Assembly (NCBI GenBank): GCA_038229915.1
Contig: JBBRNY010000023.1
Location: 1 to 31,501 of the forward strand
Origin: JAFDZW01 sp038229915
Lineage (GTDB): Bacteria; Bacteroidota; Ignavibacteria; Palsa-1295
Direction: 5' to 3'
Length of the DNA: 31,501 nt
The position numbers and the translations under genes are program-made. This document shows positions 16,598 to 23,643 of the stretch, one piece after another. The first letter of the stretch is position 1; the number at the start of each line of letters is the position of its first letter. The notes under the pieces were generated by a model, which ran no database searches, had not been told where the DNA came from, and was given only the letters and a program-made list of their open reading frames with translations.

Positions 16598-17266
16598 TTA
16601 GAGCGTAATATTGAGAAGATCGGAAATAACACGAAGCTCATAGTCAGCGCCGTGTTCTTTGGTGCCGAACGTATCGCCATATCTGGCGAACGCCGTTTTC
16701 ATCCCGACAGCTTTTGCACCAACAATGTCGCGCTCAGGCCAATCGCCCACCATCAATGCTTCCTCGGGTTTGACATCAAGCAACTCAAGCACTTTACGAA
16801 ACGGCTTTTCCGAAGGCTTGCGCTCGCCGGTATCATCGAACGTTACGGCAATCGAAAAAATATGATGAAAACCGATAAAGCATAAACGCAGCCACGCTTC
16901 TCTGCTTGGTGCATCTGAGAGCACTGCAAGTTTGACACCACGACGAATAAGCTCCATCAGCGTTGCCGTCACGTGGGGATAGGGCTTCAGCGCAGCCTCG
17001 CGAGCACGACGATACGCAACAACACCTGATGCAAGTACACGATTATCAGCTTTTTGAAAAATGCCGTAGATCAGGTCATCAAAGACTTGTTGATACTCGA
17101 TGCCGCGCTCTTTGTAGATCGCATCGACTCGCGCCCGAATCTCTTCGGTGCTTAGTTCAAGCCCCGCGTCAACCATTGCGTCAATAGCGGCGTCGATAGC
17201 TTGGCGTTTCATCGCCATAAAATCTACCAGCGTATTATCAAGATCGAAAACGATTGCTTTTATCAT
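16598..17266 (-). CDS. HAD-superfamily hydrolase (subfamily IA)
   Basis: The product (222 aa) contains all four HAD motifs. Motif I is VFDLDNTLVD with nucleophile Asp8 and acid/base Asp10. Motif II is LAVLSDAPS, motif III is the Lys in GERKPSEKPFRKV, and motif IV is MVGDWPERDIVGAKAVGM. A helical cap of subfamily IA type lies between motifs I and II (about residues 15-85). It should be a cytoplasmic phosphatase acting on a small phosphorylated metabolite. The exact substrate cannot be read from sequence. It is 13 bases downstream of the metallo-hydrolase gene and two bases upstream of the pentapeptide gene, all on the minus strand, so the three probably form an operon. Confidence 0.9.
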   Translation of the reverse strand: MIKAIVFDLDNTLVDFMAMKRQAIDAAIDAMVDAGLELSTEEIRARVDAIYKERGIEYQQVFDDLIYGIFQKADNRVLASGVVAYRRAREAALKPYPHVTATLMELIRRGVKLAVLSDAPSREAWLRLCFIGFHHIFSIAVTFDDTGERKPSEKPFRKVLELLDVKPEEALMVGDWPERDIVGAKAVGMKTAFARYGDTFGTKEHGADYELRVISDLLNITL

Positions 17267-17279
17267 TTTTAAATTTCTA

Positions 17280-18050
17280 TCACACGATTTCTATCACAAG
17301 TCCGTCATATCCCAATCTAACATTCTCGGGTAACTTCTGTTCAGTTTCAGCGTGGAGCACATCATGGTTCATGTGTGTCAAATATGTTCGCTTCGGCGCA
17401 AGCTCTTTGGCGATCTTCACCGATTCTTCGATCGTCAGATGTGTCGGGTGTTCGCGGAAGCGTAAGCCATCGAGCACAAGCGCATCAAGCGTTTTCAGTT
17501 TTTCTTTTGATGCGATCGGTATGCGCTTGCAATCGGTCAGATAGGCAAATGAGCCGATCTTAAAACCAAAAATATCCATCATCCCATGATCGATCGGTAT
17601 CGGTTCGATCAGTAATTCGCCGATCATAAATGGTACAGATTCAATAACCGTAAACGGAATATCAGGCACACCACCACCGCCAGTATTTTTCACTCGACCA
17701 AATGCATAAGGGAATGTCGAGCGAATTCCGTCATACGTTTCTTGCGACGCATAACACTTCGGCACAGTCAATTTCAAGAATTGGAATGCACGGAGATCGT
17801 CAAAGCCTGCGATGTGATCGTAGTGATGATGCGTATAAAGGATCGCATCAACTTTTTTGATGCGATGAGCCAGCATCTGCTGACGAAAATCTGCGCTCGT
17901 ATCGATCAGTATGGTCGTATGCTCGGTTTCGATGAGTGCGCTGACACGCAAACGCTTATCACGCGGATCGGTCGAAGTACAAACCTTGCAGTCACATCCG
18001 ATCATTGGCACACCGGTCGAGGTTCCTGTTCCGAGCAGTGTGATACGCAT
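17280..18050 (-). CDS. Metallo-beta-lactamase-fold hydrolase, PhnP-like
   Basis: The product has 256 aa. The N-terminal strand LLGTGTSTGVPMIGC and the motif THHHYDHIAGFDD (His74, His76, Asp78, His79) give the two-metal centre. A further Cys cluster (Cys19, Cys21, Cys24 in GCDCKVC) matches the structural zinc site of PhnP-type phosphodiesterases. The later PIDHG and THMNHD motifs complete the metal ligands. Relatives hydrolyse cyclic phosphodiesters such as phosphoribosyl 1,2-cyclic phosphate. No phn C-P lyase genes are present here, so the substrate is open. The protein is cytoplasmic. An 11-base direct repeat (ATTTCTATCAC, 17273-17283 and 17287-17297) covers its last codons. It is first in a likely three-gene minus-strand unit with the HAD and pentapeptide genes. 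Confidence 0.9.
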   Translation of the reverse strand: MRITLLGTGTSTGVPMIGCDCKVCTSTDPRDKRLRVSALIETEHTTILIDTSADFRQQMLAHRIKKVDAILYTHHHYDHIAGFDDLRAFQFLKLTVPKCYASQETYDGIRSTFPYAFGRVKNTGGGGVPDIPFTVIESVPFMIGELLIEPIPIDHGMMDIFGFKIGSFAYLTDCKRIPIASKEKLKTLDALVLDGLRFREHPTHLTIEESVKIAKELAPKRTYLTHMNHDVLHAETEQKLPENVRLGYDGLVIEIV

Positions 18051-18086
18051 TGTGGTGATCGAGATTTAGGAGTATGAAATTAGGAG

Positions 18087-18118
18087 TAGTCAGGGTGAAA
18101 TAAGAATCCACCCTACTA
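18087..18118. repeat. Hairpin between two minus-strand genes
   Basis: AGGGTG (18092-18097) pairs with CACCCT (18109-18114). TAGT pairs with ACTA outside it, with one bulged C. The loop is 11 bases. No T-run follows on the minus strand, so termination is doubtful. It sits between the 96-aa gene (18127-18417) and the metallo-hydrolase gene (start 18050) and may be an operator or RNA processing signal. Confidence 0.45.
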
Positions 18119-18126
18119 TAAAAACT

Positions 18127-18417
18127 TTACAGTGCCGACGGAACGGCACGCATTTCTTGCATTACTTTTGCGACTTCATCCTCGATAGCTTCTCTCAGTG
18201 CCGGCGGCATCGAGACACTATCCAAACCGAATTCGTTCAAGCCCATCGAAAGCGTTCTGATCTTTCTTGGGATGGTCGTTCGGCGGTTGATCACCAACAG
18301 ATTTTGTTCGCGGAGCAAACAATATCCGCCTTCAAAATTGCCGGTCTCGAAACGGACTTTTAAGCCGATCTCGTTTGCCAGCGCTTTTAATTCTTCAAAC
18401 AATTCTTCGCTTGTCAT
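18127..18417 (-). CDS. Small conserved-looking protein of unknown function
   Basis: The gene encodes 96 aa with no recognised domain. The N-terminal half (TSEELFEELKALANEIGLKVRFETGNFEGGYCLLREQNLLVINRR) looks like an alpha-beta-beta module. GGYCLLREQNLLVINRRTTIPRKI has the feel of small housekeeping proteins of this phylum in which a strand pair is followed by a basic helix. The C-terminal half is helical and acidic (LREAIEDEVAKVMQEM). There is no signal peptide or membrane segment. It lies 12 bases downstream of another 96-aa gene on the same strand, so they are probably cotranscribed. Its frame is intact and its codon use resembles its neighbours, which supports a real gene. Confidence 0.78.
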   Translation of the reverse strand: MTSEELFEELKALANEIGLKVRFETGNFEGGYCLLREQNLLVINRRTTIPRKIRTLSMGLNEFGLDSVSMPPALREAIEDEVAKVMQEMRAVPSAL

Positions 18418-18429
18418 TACTAATAATTC

Positions 18430-18720
18430 TTAGGCAAGTTTTCCTTCAGTGTCGATAGATACTAATCCGCTTTCGAGCAATTTGAGCTGCTCTTCGATAT
18501 GCGCTACCACTTCGGCCGGCGGTAATGTTTTTGGGCTAAAGCGGGCACGGGCAACGTTCACCGCTTCTTCGAGTGATGGCAGTTCGCCACGCAAGAATAG
18601 CCAGACGTGATAGCCCAGACGGTTGCGGTCGTTGGGTTCAACGGTTGGCACTGCGCGCACCGATTGATAGGCTTTTTCAGCCAATTCACTATCGTTTGTG
18701 GTTGAAATGTGTAGTGACAT
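18430..18720 (-). CDS. Small helical protein of unknown function
   Basis: The product is 96 aa and mostly predicted helix: NDSELAEKAYQSVRAV, NRLGYHVWLFLRGELPSLEEAVNVARARF, and LPPAEVVAHIEEQLKLLESG. It has no cysteine, signal peptide or membrane segment. I recognise no family. The gene lies 29 bases downstream of the M1 peptidase gene and 12 bases upstream of the next 96-aa gene, all on the minus strand. It may therefore be transcribed from the peptidase promoter, although no functional link is evident. Confidence 0.75.
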   Translation of the reverse strand: MSLHISTTNDSELAEKAYQSVRAVPTVEPNDRNRLGYHVWLFLRGELPSLEEAVNVARARFSPKTLPPAEVVAHIEEQLKLLESGLVSIDTEGKLA

Positions 18721-18749
18721 ATCGTTATATTTTCTACAAATAGAGCGGG

Positions 18750-20693
18750 TTATTTTGTGACGACGAATTGCCCGTCGCCAACTTCAGTACCATTCAACAC
18801 GAGTGTAGCAAAATATGTCCCGCTCGAGAGCGAACCTGTATTGAGCGAGTACTCGGTCATATTTGTTATCGTATTGATCTTCGGGCGTTCGAGCTTATAC
18901 GAGCCGACCTGTTTGCCATTTGTATCGTACAAATGAAGCGTTGCTATCTGTTCATTTGTATTGACATTCATACCGTCGATCGAGATCATTACCTGTTGCT
19001 GTTTCGATGGATTCGGGCTGAAGACAAGTTTTAGTCGGCTCGAAACCTTAGGAACATCCAATGGCGAACCCACGCCCAACTTTACTGCCCCGACGATCTT
19101 TTTGATCAACACCCCATCAGGATCGATCACGATAGTATCCGGCGCAAATGAAAAATGCAATGAGTACGATGTGCTTGCAAGCGAATCCATCAATGCAATA
19201 CTCCGTTCGTGTTGCCCCGATGTTGTTCTCGCTTCGACAGTGATCGGGGTGCGGAAATATTGGTACTTACTATGATCTTGGGTTTGATCGAACTGCACAT
19301 TGACATTCCCTCCGTTTCGTGACCAACTAACACTGATCTGCGGATACCAAATACCAAACACCCATTGCTTAAAGAACCAATGCAAGTCCTGCCCCGAGAC
19401 ACGTTCGAAATCGGTTTGCATTTCAAAACTCGTTGCGGTCGAGTACGAATGAGTTTTCCCGTATTGACGCAATGACTCAAAAAAGAGAGAGTCGCCTAGC
19501 ACATATCGAAGCATTCCAAGCACTGCCGCACCTTTTTGGTAAATGACTCCATAAGGATAATTATTTCGGGGACTTGTCAAGTACGGCGCACCATACATTG
19601 GGATCTTCGAACCGGTGTTGATCGCTCCAACGATATTTGAACGCTGTTTCGTCCAGTACGCAGCTTTATTAGTGAAGCGTTCGAGAATCAATGATTCGGA
19701 GTACGTCGCAAAGCCTTCATTGAGCCACGGATCATTAAAATCTTTGCAGGTCACCCAATCGCCCCACCACATGTGCGCCAGCTCGTGCTCGGGTGTGGTC
19801 GAGTTGGTATCAAGTGCAAGGTCAACCAAGGTGATCATCGTCTGATGCTCCATCGAACCAATGGGGGCAACAACATACCCGACCTTTTCGAACGGATACT
19901 TCCCATAAAGCGAATCATAAAACGTTACTGCTTGAATAACTCTTTTATATAGTACATTCGAAAGTTTCACTGAGTCGCCGGTGTAGGAGAAACCATCAAT
20001 AGTAATACTCGACGGTGTGGTGATCGTTTGCTCGACGAACGGACCGACAGCAAACGTCAGGAGATAACTTGCGATCGGGTGAATAACTTTCCACGTCGTT
20101 GTGCGAAGATCTGCTTGGATCACATCGGATGTCCGAATACCATTTGAGGCGACAATATCACTATCGGCCGTCACGAACGTCATCGTTACGCTATCGGCTT
20201 TATCATCAGGAAGGTCATAACACGGCATCCAATGGCGCGTGCAGGAAACATACGGCACAGCAAAGCCGACGCCCATCGCGAACATCATTTTGCCGTTATT
20301 TGTAACGCCGCCCCAAGGGTTTGCACCACCTTCGTTGGTGGGGTTGCCGTGATAGTATGTATTAACGATCGCGTCAACATTTCGATACAATTTGGGAAAA
20401 CCGATCACCTTATAAGTCCCAGAAGTAGTATCTGTGATCTGATACGATGCCTTTGCTCCATTCACAAATACACTGTCTATTACTAATGCCTTGACGTGTT
20501 GTAGAACAGAATCAAGTTCAGAAGTCGTAACGATGTGCATTACGACACTCCCCTCGAGATAATTCTTCTGCTTGTCGATCTTGAGCTGGAGGTTATAGCT
20601 CTTCACATCGTAACCTTTATCTTGGGCAAACGTTGAACCGACACCAAATTGCGTTAGAAGTAACGTGATACAAAACAAAAAACGATAGATCAT
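18750..20693 (-). CDS. T9SS-exported M1-family metallopeptidase
   Basis: The protein has 647 aa. A signal peptide (MIYRFLFCITLLLTQFGVGSTFAQ) is followed by the N-terminal beta-sandwich of M1 aminopeptidases (YDVKSYNLQLKIDKQKNYLEGSVVMHI). The substrate-recognition motif is GSMEH at 279-283, where Asn of GxMEN is His. The zinc site is HELAH at 303-307 with Glu326 in LNEGF as third ligand and Glu304 as catalyst. The thermolysin-like helical domain continues to about 500. The C-terminus (from about 555, KLVFSPNPSKQQQ, then LHLYDTNGKQVGSYKL and SLSSGTYFATLVLNG) is a T9SS sorting tail. The long C-terminal helical repeat domain of classical PepN is missing. It should act outside the cell, trimming peptides from N-termini. 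The gene is divergent from the sigma-54 regulator gene, 58 bases away. Confidence 0.93.
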   Translation of the reverse strand: MIYRFLFCITLLLTQFGVGSTFAQDKGYDVKSYNLQLKIDKQKNYLEGSVVMHIVTTSELDSVLQHVKALVIDSVFVNGAKASYQITDTTSGTYKVIGFPKLYRNVDAIVNTYYHGNPTNEGGANPWGGVTNNGKMMFAMGVGFAVPYVSCTRHWMPCYDLPDDKADSVTMTFVTADSDIVASNGIRTSDVIQADLRTTTWKVIHPIASYLLTFAVGPFVEQTITTPSSITIDGFSYTGDSVKLSNVLYKRVIQAVTFYDSLYGKYPFEKVGYVVAPIGSMEHQTMITLVDLALDTNSTTPEHELAHMWWGDWVTCKDFNDPWLNEGFATYSESLILERFTNKAAYWTKQRSNIVGAINTGSKIPMYGAPYLTSPRNNYPYGVIYQKGAAVLGMLRYVLGDSLFFESLRQYGKTHSYSTATSFEMQTDFERVSGQDLHWFFKQWVFGIWYPQISVSWSRNGGNVNVQFDQTQDHSKYQYFRTPITVEARTTSGQHERSIALMDSLASTSYSLHFSFAPDTIVIDPDGVLIKKIVGAVKLGVGSPLDVPKVSSRLKLVFSPNPSKQQQVMISIDGMNVNTNEQIATLHLYDTNGKQVGSYKLERPKINTITNMTEYSLNTGSLSSGTYFATLVLNGTEVGDGQFVVTK

Positions 20694-20751
20694 TGCGTTA
20701 TAAAAGATTTCAAGTACCTACAACCCATTATAGGGTGTCATCAATTAAGAA

Positions 20752-21969
20752 TTGAACTCAAAAGAGCGTAAAAGAAGTTCTTACTTTATCGTGAATAGCT
20801 TGCAACAACAATCACTGCCATCAAACGTCGTCGCCTCGAGCGATGAGATGCGCGAGCTTATCGGCGTCGTTCGTGCGGTTGCACCGACGCTGATCACCGT
20901 CTTGCTTACAGGCGAAAGCGGTACGGGCAAGGAAGTCTTCGCCCGCTTGATCCATGATTGGAGCCCCAGATCAAATAATCCTTTCGTTACTGTTAATTGT
21001 GGTGCTATCCCCGAAGGCCTCATCGAAAGCGAATTATTTGGGCACGAAAAAGGCTCGTTTACTGGTGCCACAGGAGAACGAAAAGGCTTTTTTGAAGCCG
21101 CAAAGGGCGGGACGATATTTCTCGATGAGATAGGCGAAATGCCGTTGTCGGCGCAAGTAAAACTGTTGCGAGTTCTTGAAACAGGGAAGTTTACTCGGGT
21201 TGGTTCGGCATCCGAACGAACGACGGATGCGAGAATTATCGCCGCTACTAATCGCGATCTCGAACTCGAAGTCCATTCCGGCAGATTCCGGACCGACTTA
21301 TTTTACCGATTGCGGGCAGTAATGCTTCGATTGCCGCCGCTTCGTAATCGACGCGAAGATATCCCGGCACTTGCCAATTCGATCTTGACCGATCTGGTTG
21401 CTCGGCATTCGCTTCCGCATAAACCCCATCTTGATACTGAAGCCATCGAGCGGCTTACACATGCTGAGTGGCAAGGAAATATTCGTGAGCTTCGTAATAC
21501 GCTCGAACAACTTGCGGTAATGTCATTTGCCCCGAATAGTACCAGATCGAATGGTACGATCAATGCTGCTGATGTCGATGCTATTTTACAGAGCCACCAT
21601 TCTTTTCACTGGAATACCGAACCGTCGCTTGCACAAAATAAATACCCGATCGTTCAGTTACAGCAAGGCGGACAAACACCGACAGAGCTTGCGCTCATCT
21701 ATCGTGCACTGCTCGAACTACGAGCGGATCTTACAGACATTAAAGAACAACTCTTTCGCAATAATAACAATACATCCGATACTCGGACATTGCCGCAATC
21801 GTCAACAAATAATCTTTCGGCAGGTGAGAAGGAGTTTAATCTCGAACAACGCGAACAAGCATTGATCGCTGAAGCAATGCAAGCATTCGGGGGCGATCGC
21901 ACGACTGCTGCAAACGCACTTGGCATTAGCGAACGAACATTATACAGAAAACTTCAACAGTCAAAATGA
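20752..21969 (+). CDS. Sigma-54-dependent transcriptional activator (AAA+, Fis HTH)
   Basis: This is a bacterial enhancer-binding protein of about 405 aa. The AAA+ domain (about 28-270) has Walker A GESGTGKE (54-61), the sigma-54 contact loop GSFTGA (101-106), Walker B GGTIFLDEIGEM, and sensor/arginine residues in RIIAATNRDLE and FYRLRAVMLRLPPLRNRREDI. A Ser/Gln-rich linker leads to a C-terminal Fis helix-turn-helix (DRTTAANALGISERTLYRKL). No receiver, GAF or PAS domain precedes the AAA+ part, so control must come from partners or its level. The TTG at 20752 lies in a small palindrome (CAATTAAGAATTG, 20742-20754) and is a doubtful start. GTG 20791 or ATG 20848 would also spare the AAA+ core. 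It overlaps lptE by four bases. Confidence 0.93.
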   Translation: MNSKERKRSSYFIVNSLQQQSLPSNVVASSDEMRELIGVVRAVAPTLITVLLTGESGTGKEVFARLIHDWSPRSNNPFVTVNCGAIPEGLIESELFGHEKGSFTGATGERKGFFEAAKGGTIFLDEIGEMPLSAQVKLLRVLETGKFTRVGSASERTTDARIIAATNRDLELEVHSGRFRTDLFYRLRAVMLRLPPLRNRREDIPALANSILTDLVARHSLPHKPHLDTEAIERLTHAEWQGNIRELRNTLEQLAVMSFAPNSTRSNGTINAADVDAILQSHHSFHWNTEPSLAQNKYPIVQLQQGGQTPTELALIYRALLELRADLTDIKEQLFRNNNNTSDTRTLPQSSTNNLSAGEKEFNLEQREQALIAEAMQAFGGDRTTAANALGISERTLYRKLQQSK

Positions 21970-22469
21970 AGACCAAGCTCATCTTTTGTTGCATCATAGC
22001 CTATGGGCTGTTCGGTCTGCTGGGCTGTTATAGTTTTACGGGTGCGAGCATCCCTGCACATTTGCATACGATCGGTATTCCGCTTATTCAGGATAATTCG
22101 GGGTTCGGACAATCAGATATTAAACAACAACTTACTGATCAACTCGTACAGAAGTTTACGCGCGACGGGTCGCTACAAGTTCGTGACCGCGCGATCTCCG
22201 ATGCTGTACTCGAAGTAACTATTACCGGCATCAGTGATATGCCGGTGTCGGTTCGTGCCGGCGAAGAGTTGACAAACAAACGGGTGACGATCTCGGTCGA
22301 TGCAACGTACCGCGATCAGAAAAAACAAAAACTGATCTGGGAAAGAAATTTTCAGCAAAGCAGCGATTACTCTATCAATGGAGGACTCGCATCACTTCAA
22401 ACGGCTCTCAAAAGCGCGCAAGATAAATTATCCGATGATCTATTACTCGGAGTCATATCAAACTGGTAG
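21966..22469 (+). CDS. lptE: LPS-assembly lipoprotein LptE
   Basis: The protein (167 aa) starts with a lipoprotein signal peptide whose lipobox is LLGC (Cys21). It is therefore lipidated and carried to the outer membrane, where LptE plugs the LptD barrel and helps insert lipopolysaccharide. The mature part follows the family pattern: CYSFTGASIPAHLHTIGIPLIQDNSG, DIKQQLTDQLVQKF, then paired strands (AVLEVTITGI, RVTISVDATYRD) and a closing helix (ALKSAQDKLSDDLLLGVISNW). The start codon overlaps the stop of the sigma-54 activator in ATGA, implying coupled translation. I recall this activator-lptE pairing as common in Bacteroidetes. No lptD is in the window. Confidence 0.85.
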   Translation: MKTKLIFCCIIAYGLFGLLGCYSFTGASIPAHLHTIGIPLIQDNSGFGQSDIKQQLTDQLVQKFTRDGSLQVRDRAISDAVLEVTITGISDMPVSVRAGEELTNKRVTISVDATYRDQKKQKLIWERNFQQSSDYSINGGLASLQTALKSAQDKLSDDLLLGVISNW

Positions 22470-22479
22470 TTTCTTGTGA

Positions 22480-23178
22480 TCAGAAATGTACTAATTCCCA
22501 TTTCGTACCAAAGATGATCTGATATCCGAAATACACTCCAAATAGTAACATTGCGATCGATGAGAAGCGGTTGATCAAAAAGATCGTATGAGGTTTGAAT
22601 GCCGATTTGCGTTTAGAAAAATATCTGACCAGAGTAAAAAACCAGCCCGCTGTTCCGAGTCCTGCGCCGGTAGCGAACATTAGATTATAACCCAAGCCGT
22701 TTTTCAGTACACCACTTTCTCGCCAAAAACCACTAACAAATATCCACTCGGGCACTCCAGCAACATTTGAAGCATAGAGCACAACACCTATTAAGAATGA
22801 ACCTACGAGACTCGATTGATTGACATGAAAACGTTCGAGACGGTGCTCGGCATTTTCTTCTTTTAAATGAGCTTTTTTGTCAATTCCGACTGCGGGTACT
22901 TCTTTGATCTTGAATAATTTCACTCCAAGCCACAGCAGTACTAAAAAACCTACTCCTTGGAACACCAAATTAATTATCGGTGATTGTGATAAAAATTCAT
23001 GTATTTGTGCAGCACCTGCACAATAGATAAAATCCATTACTGCCGCACCGGCACCAACGGTCACTCCAAATTTAAAACCAAATTGTAGTGTGCGCGAAAT
23101 AGCAGTGGCATTCACCGGACCAATTGGCATTGAGATCAGCCAGCCTGTAATGAAACCAATAATGAGAGCGATGATCAT
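22480..23178 (-). CDS. LysE/RhtB-family amino-acid exporter
   Basis: This is a 232 aa integral membrane protein. The N-terminal FITGWLISMPIGPVNATAISRTLQFGFKFGVTVGAGAAVMDFIYC carries the family's GPxxA-type first helix and the re-entrant Gly-rich second one. Three to four further hydrophobic segments follow: LVFQGVGFLVLLWLGVKLF, VGSFLIGVVLYASNVAGVPEWIFVSG, YNLMFATGAGLGTAGWFFTLVRYF, and FSSIAMLLFGVYFGYQIIF. A hydrophilic loop of about 35 residues with an acidic/His stretch lies in the middle. Relatives export amino acids or similar small solutes from the cytoplasm. The substrate here is unknown. Its start overlaps the stop of the DinB-like gene by four bases, so it is translated from the acs-dinB transcript. 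Confidence 0.85.
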   Translation of the reverse strand: MIIALIIGFITGWLISMPIGPVNATAISRTLQFGFKFGVTVGAGAAVMDFIYCAGAAQIHEFLSQSPIINLVFQGVGFLVLLWLGVKLFKIKEVPAVGIDKKAHLKEENAEHRLERFHVNQSSLVGSFLIGVVLYASNVAGVPEWIFVSGFWRESGVLKNGLGYNLMFATGAGLGTAGWFFTLVRYFSKRKSAFKPHTIFLINRFSSIAMLLFGVYFGYQIIFGTKWELVHF

Positions 23179-23642
23179 GCGATTGTTTGAACCTTGGTTA
23201 GTGTACGTTTCATTTGTTCGAGATGCTGTAAGTCGTGATTGGTCATTATTTCTATGATACGATGGACATTCATTTCGCCGTAGCGAGAATGAACGCCGAC
23301 GAGATTTTTTTCGTCATCGGTCATCGCATCAATGGTGTTGATCGTCTCTGCTCGTGCCGTTTTCCACTGCTGAATACCGTCTTCATAAGACTTGCTATTA
23401 TAGTGATGTTCTTGTGCGAGAGCATCAGGATCAATTTGTTGAAATCGATTATCATTGCCATCGAGCAACTGACGAATTCTTCGATTCCATAGTTGCTCTA
23501 CTTCGAGCAAATGATAAACAATTTCATTTATGCTAAAGGCAATGGCATCAGGCTTGACTGTCCAAAGATGTTCGGGAACACGGTTTGCATATTCCGTTAC
23601 ATTGCTAAAACTTTTTGATAATGCAATAAGAGACTCTATCAT
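23175..23642 (-). CDS. DinB-family metalloprotein (YfiT/bacillithiol transferase-like fold)
   Basis: The product, about 155 aa, has the DinB four-helix bundle: IESLIALSKSFSNVTEYANRVPEHLW, then INEIVYHLLEVEQLWNRRIRQLL, and RYGEMNVHRIIEIMTNHDLQHLEQMKRTL. The expected metal-binding histidines are His in VYHLLEVE and the HxxxH pair in NHDLQHLEQM. Members act as thiol-dependent transferases or have unknown roles, so no reaction is assigned. I start at ATG 23642, where a GAGGA Shine-Dalgarno sequence precedes it. The upstream in-frame ATGs at 23654 and 23678 would overlap acs. It sits one base after the acs stop and overlaps the LysE-like gene, so it is in that operon. Confidence 0.87.
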   Translation of the reverse strand: MIESLIALSKSFSNVTEYANRVPEHLWTVKPDAIAFSINEIVYHLLEVEQLWNRRIRQLLDGNDNRFQQIDPDALAQEHHYNSKSYEDGIQQWKTARAETINTIDAMTDDEKNLVGVHSRYGEMNVHRIIEIMTNHDLQHLEQMKRTLTKVQTIA

Positions 23643-23643
23643 A

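Noticed and set aside
17273..17297. 11-base direct repeat ATTTCTATCAC as a mobile-element target duplication
   Set aside because: The copies are only 14 bases apart with no element between them; a small slippage duplication at the gene end is simpler.
17280..18050. Beta-lactamase
   Set aside because: The Cys cluster and overall layout fit PhnP-type phosphodiesterases rather than class B beta-lactamases.
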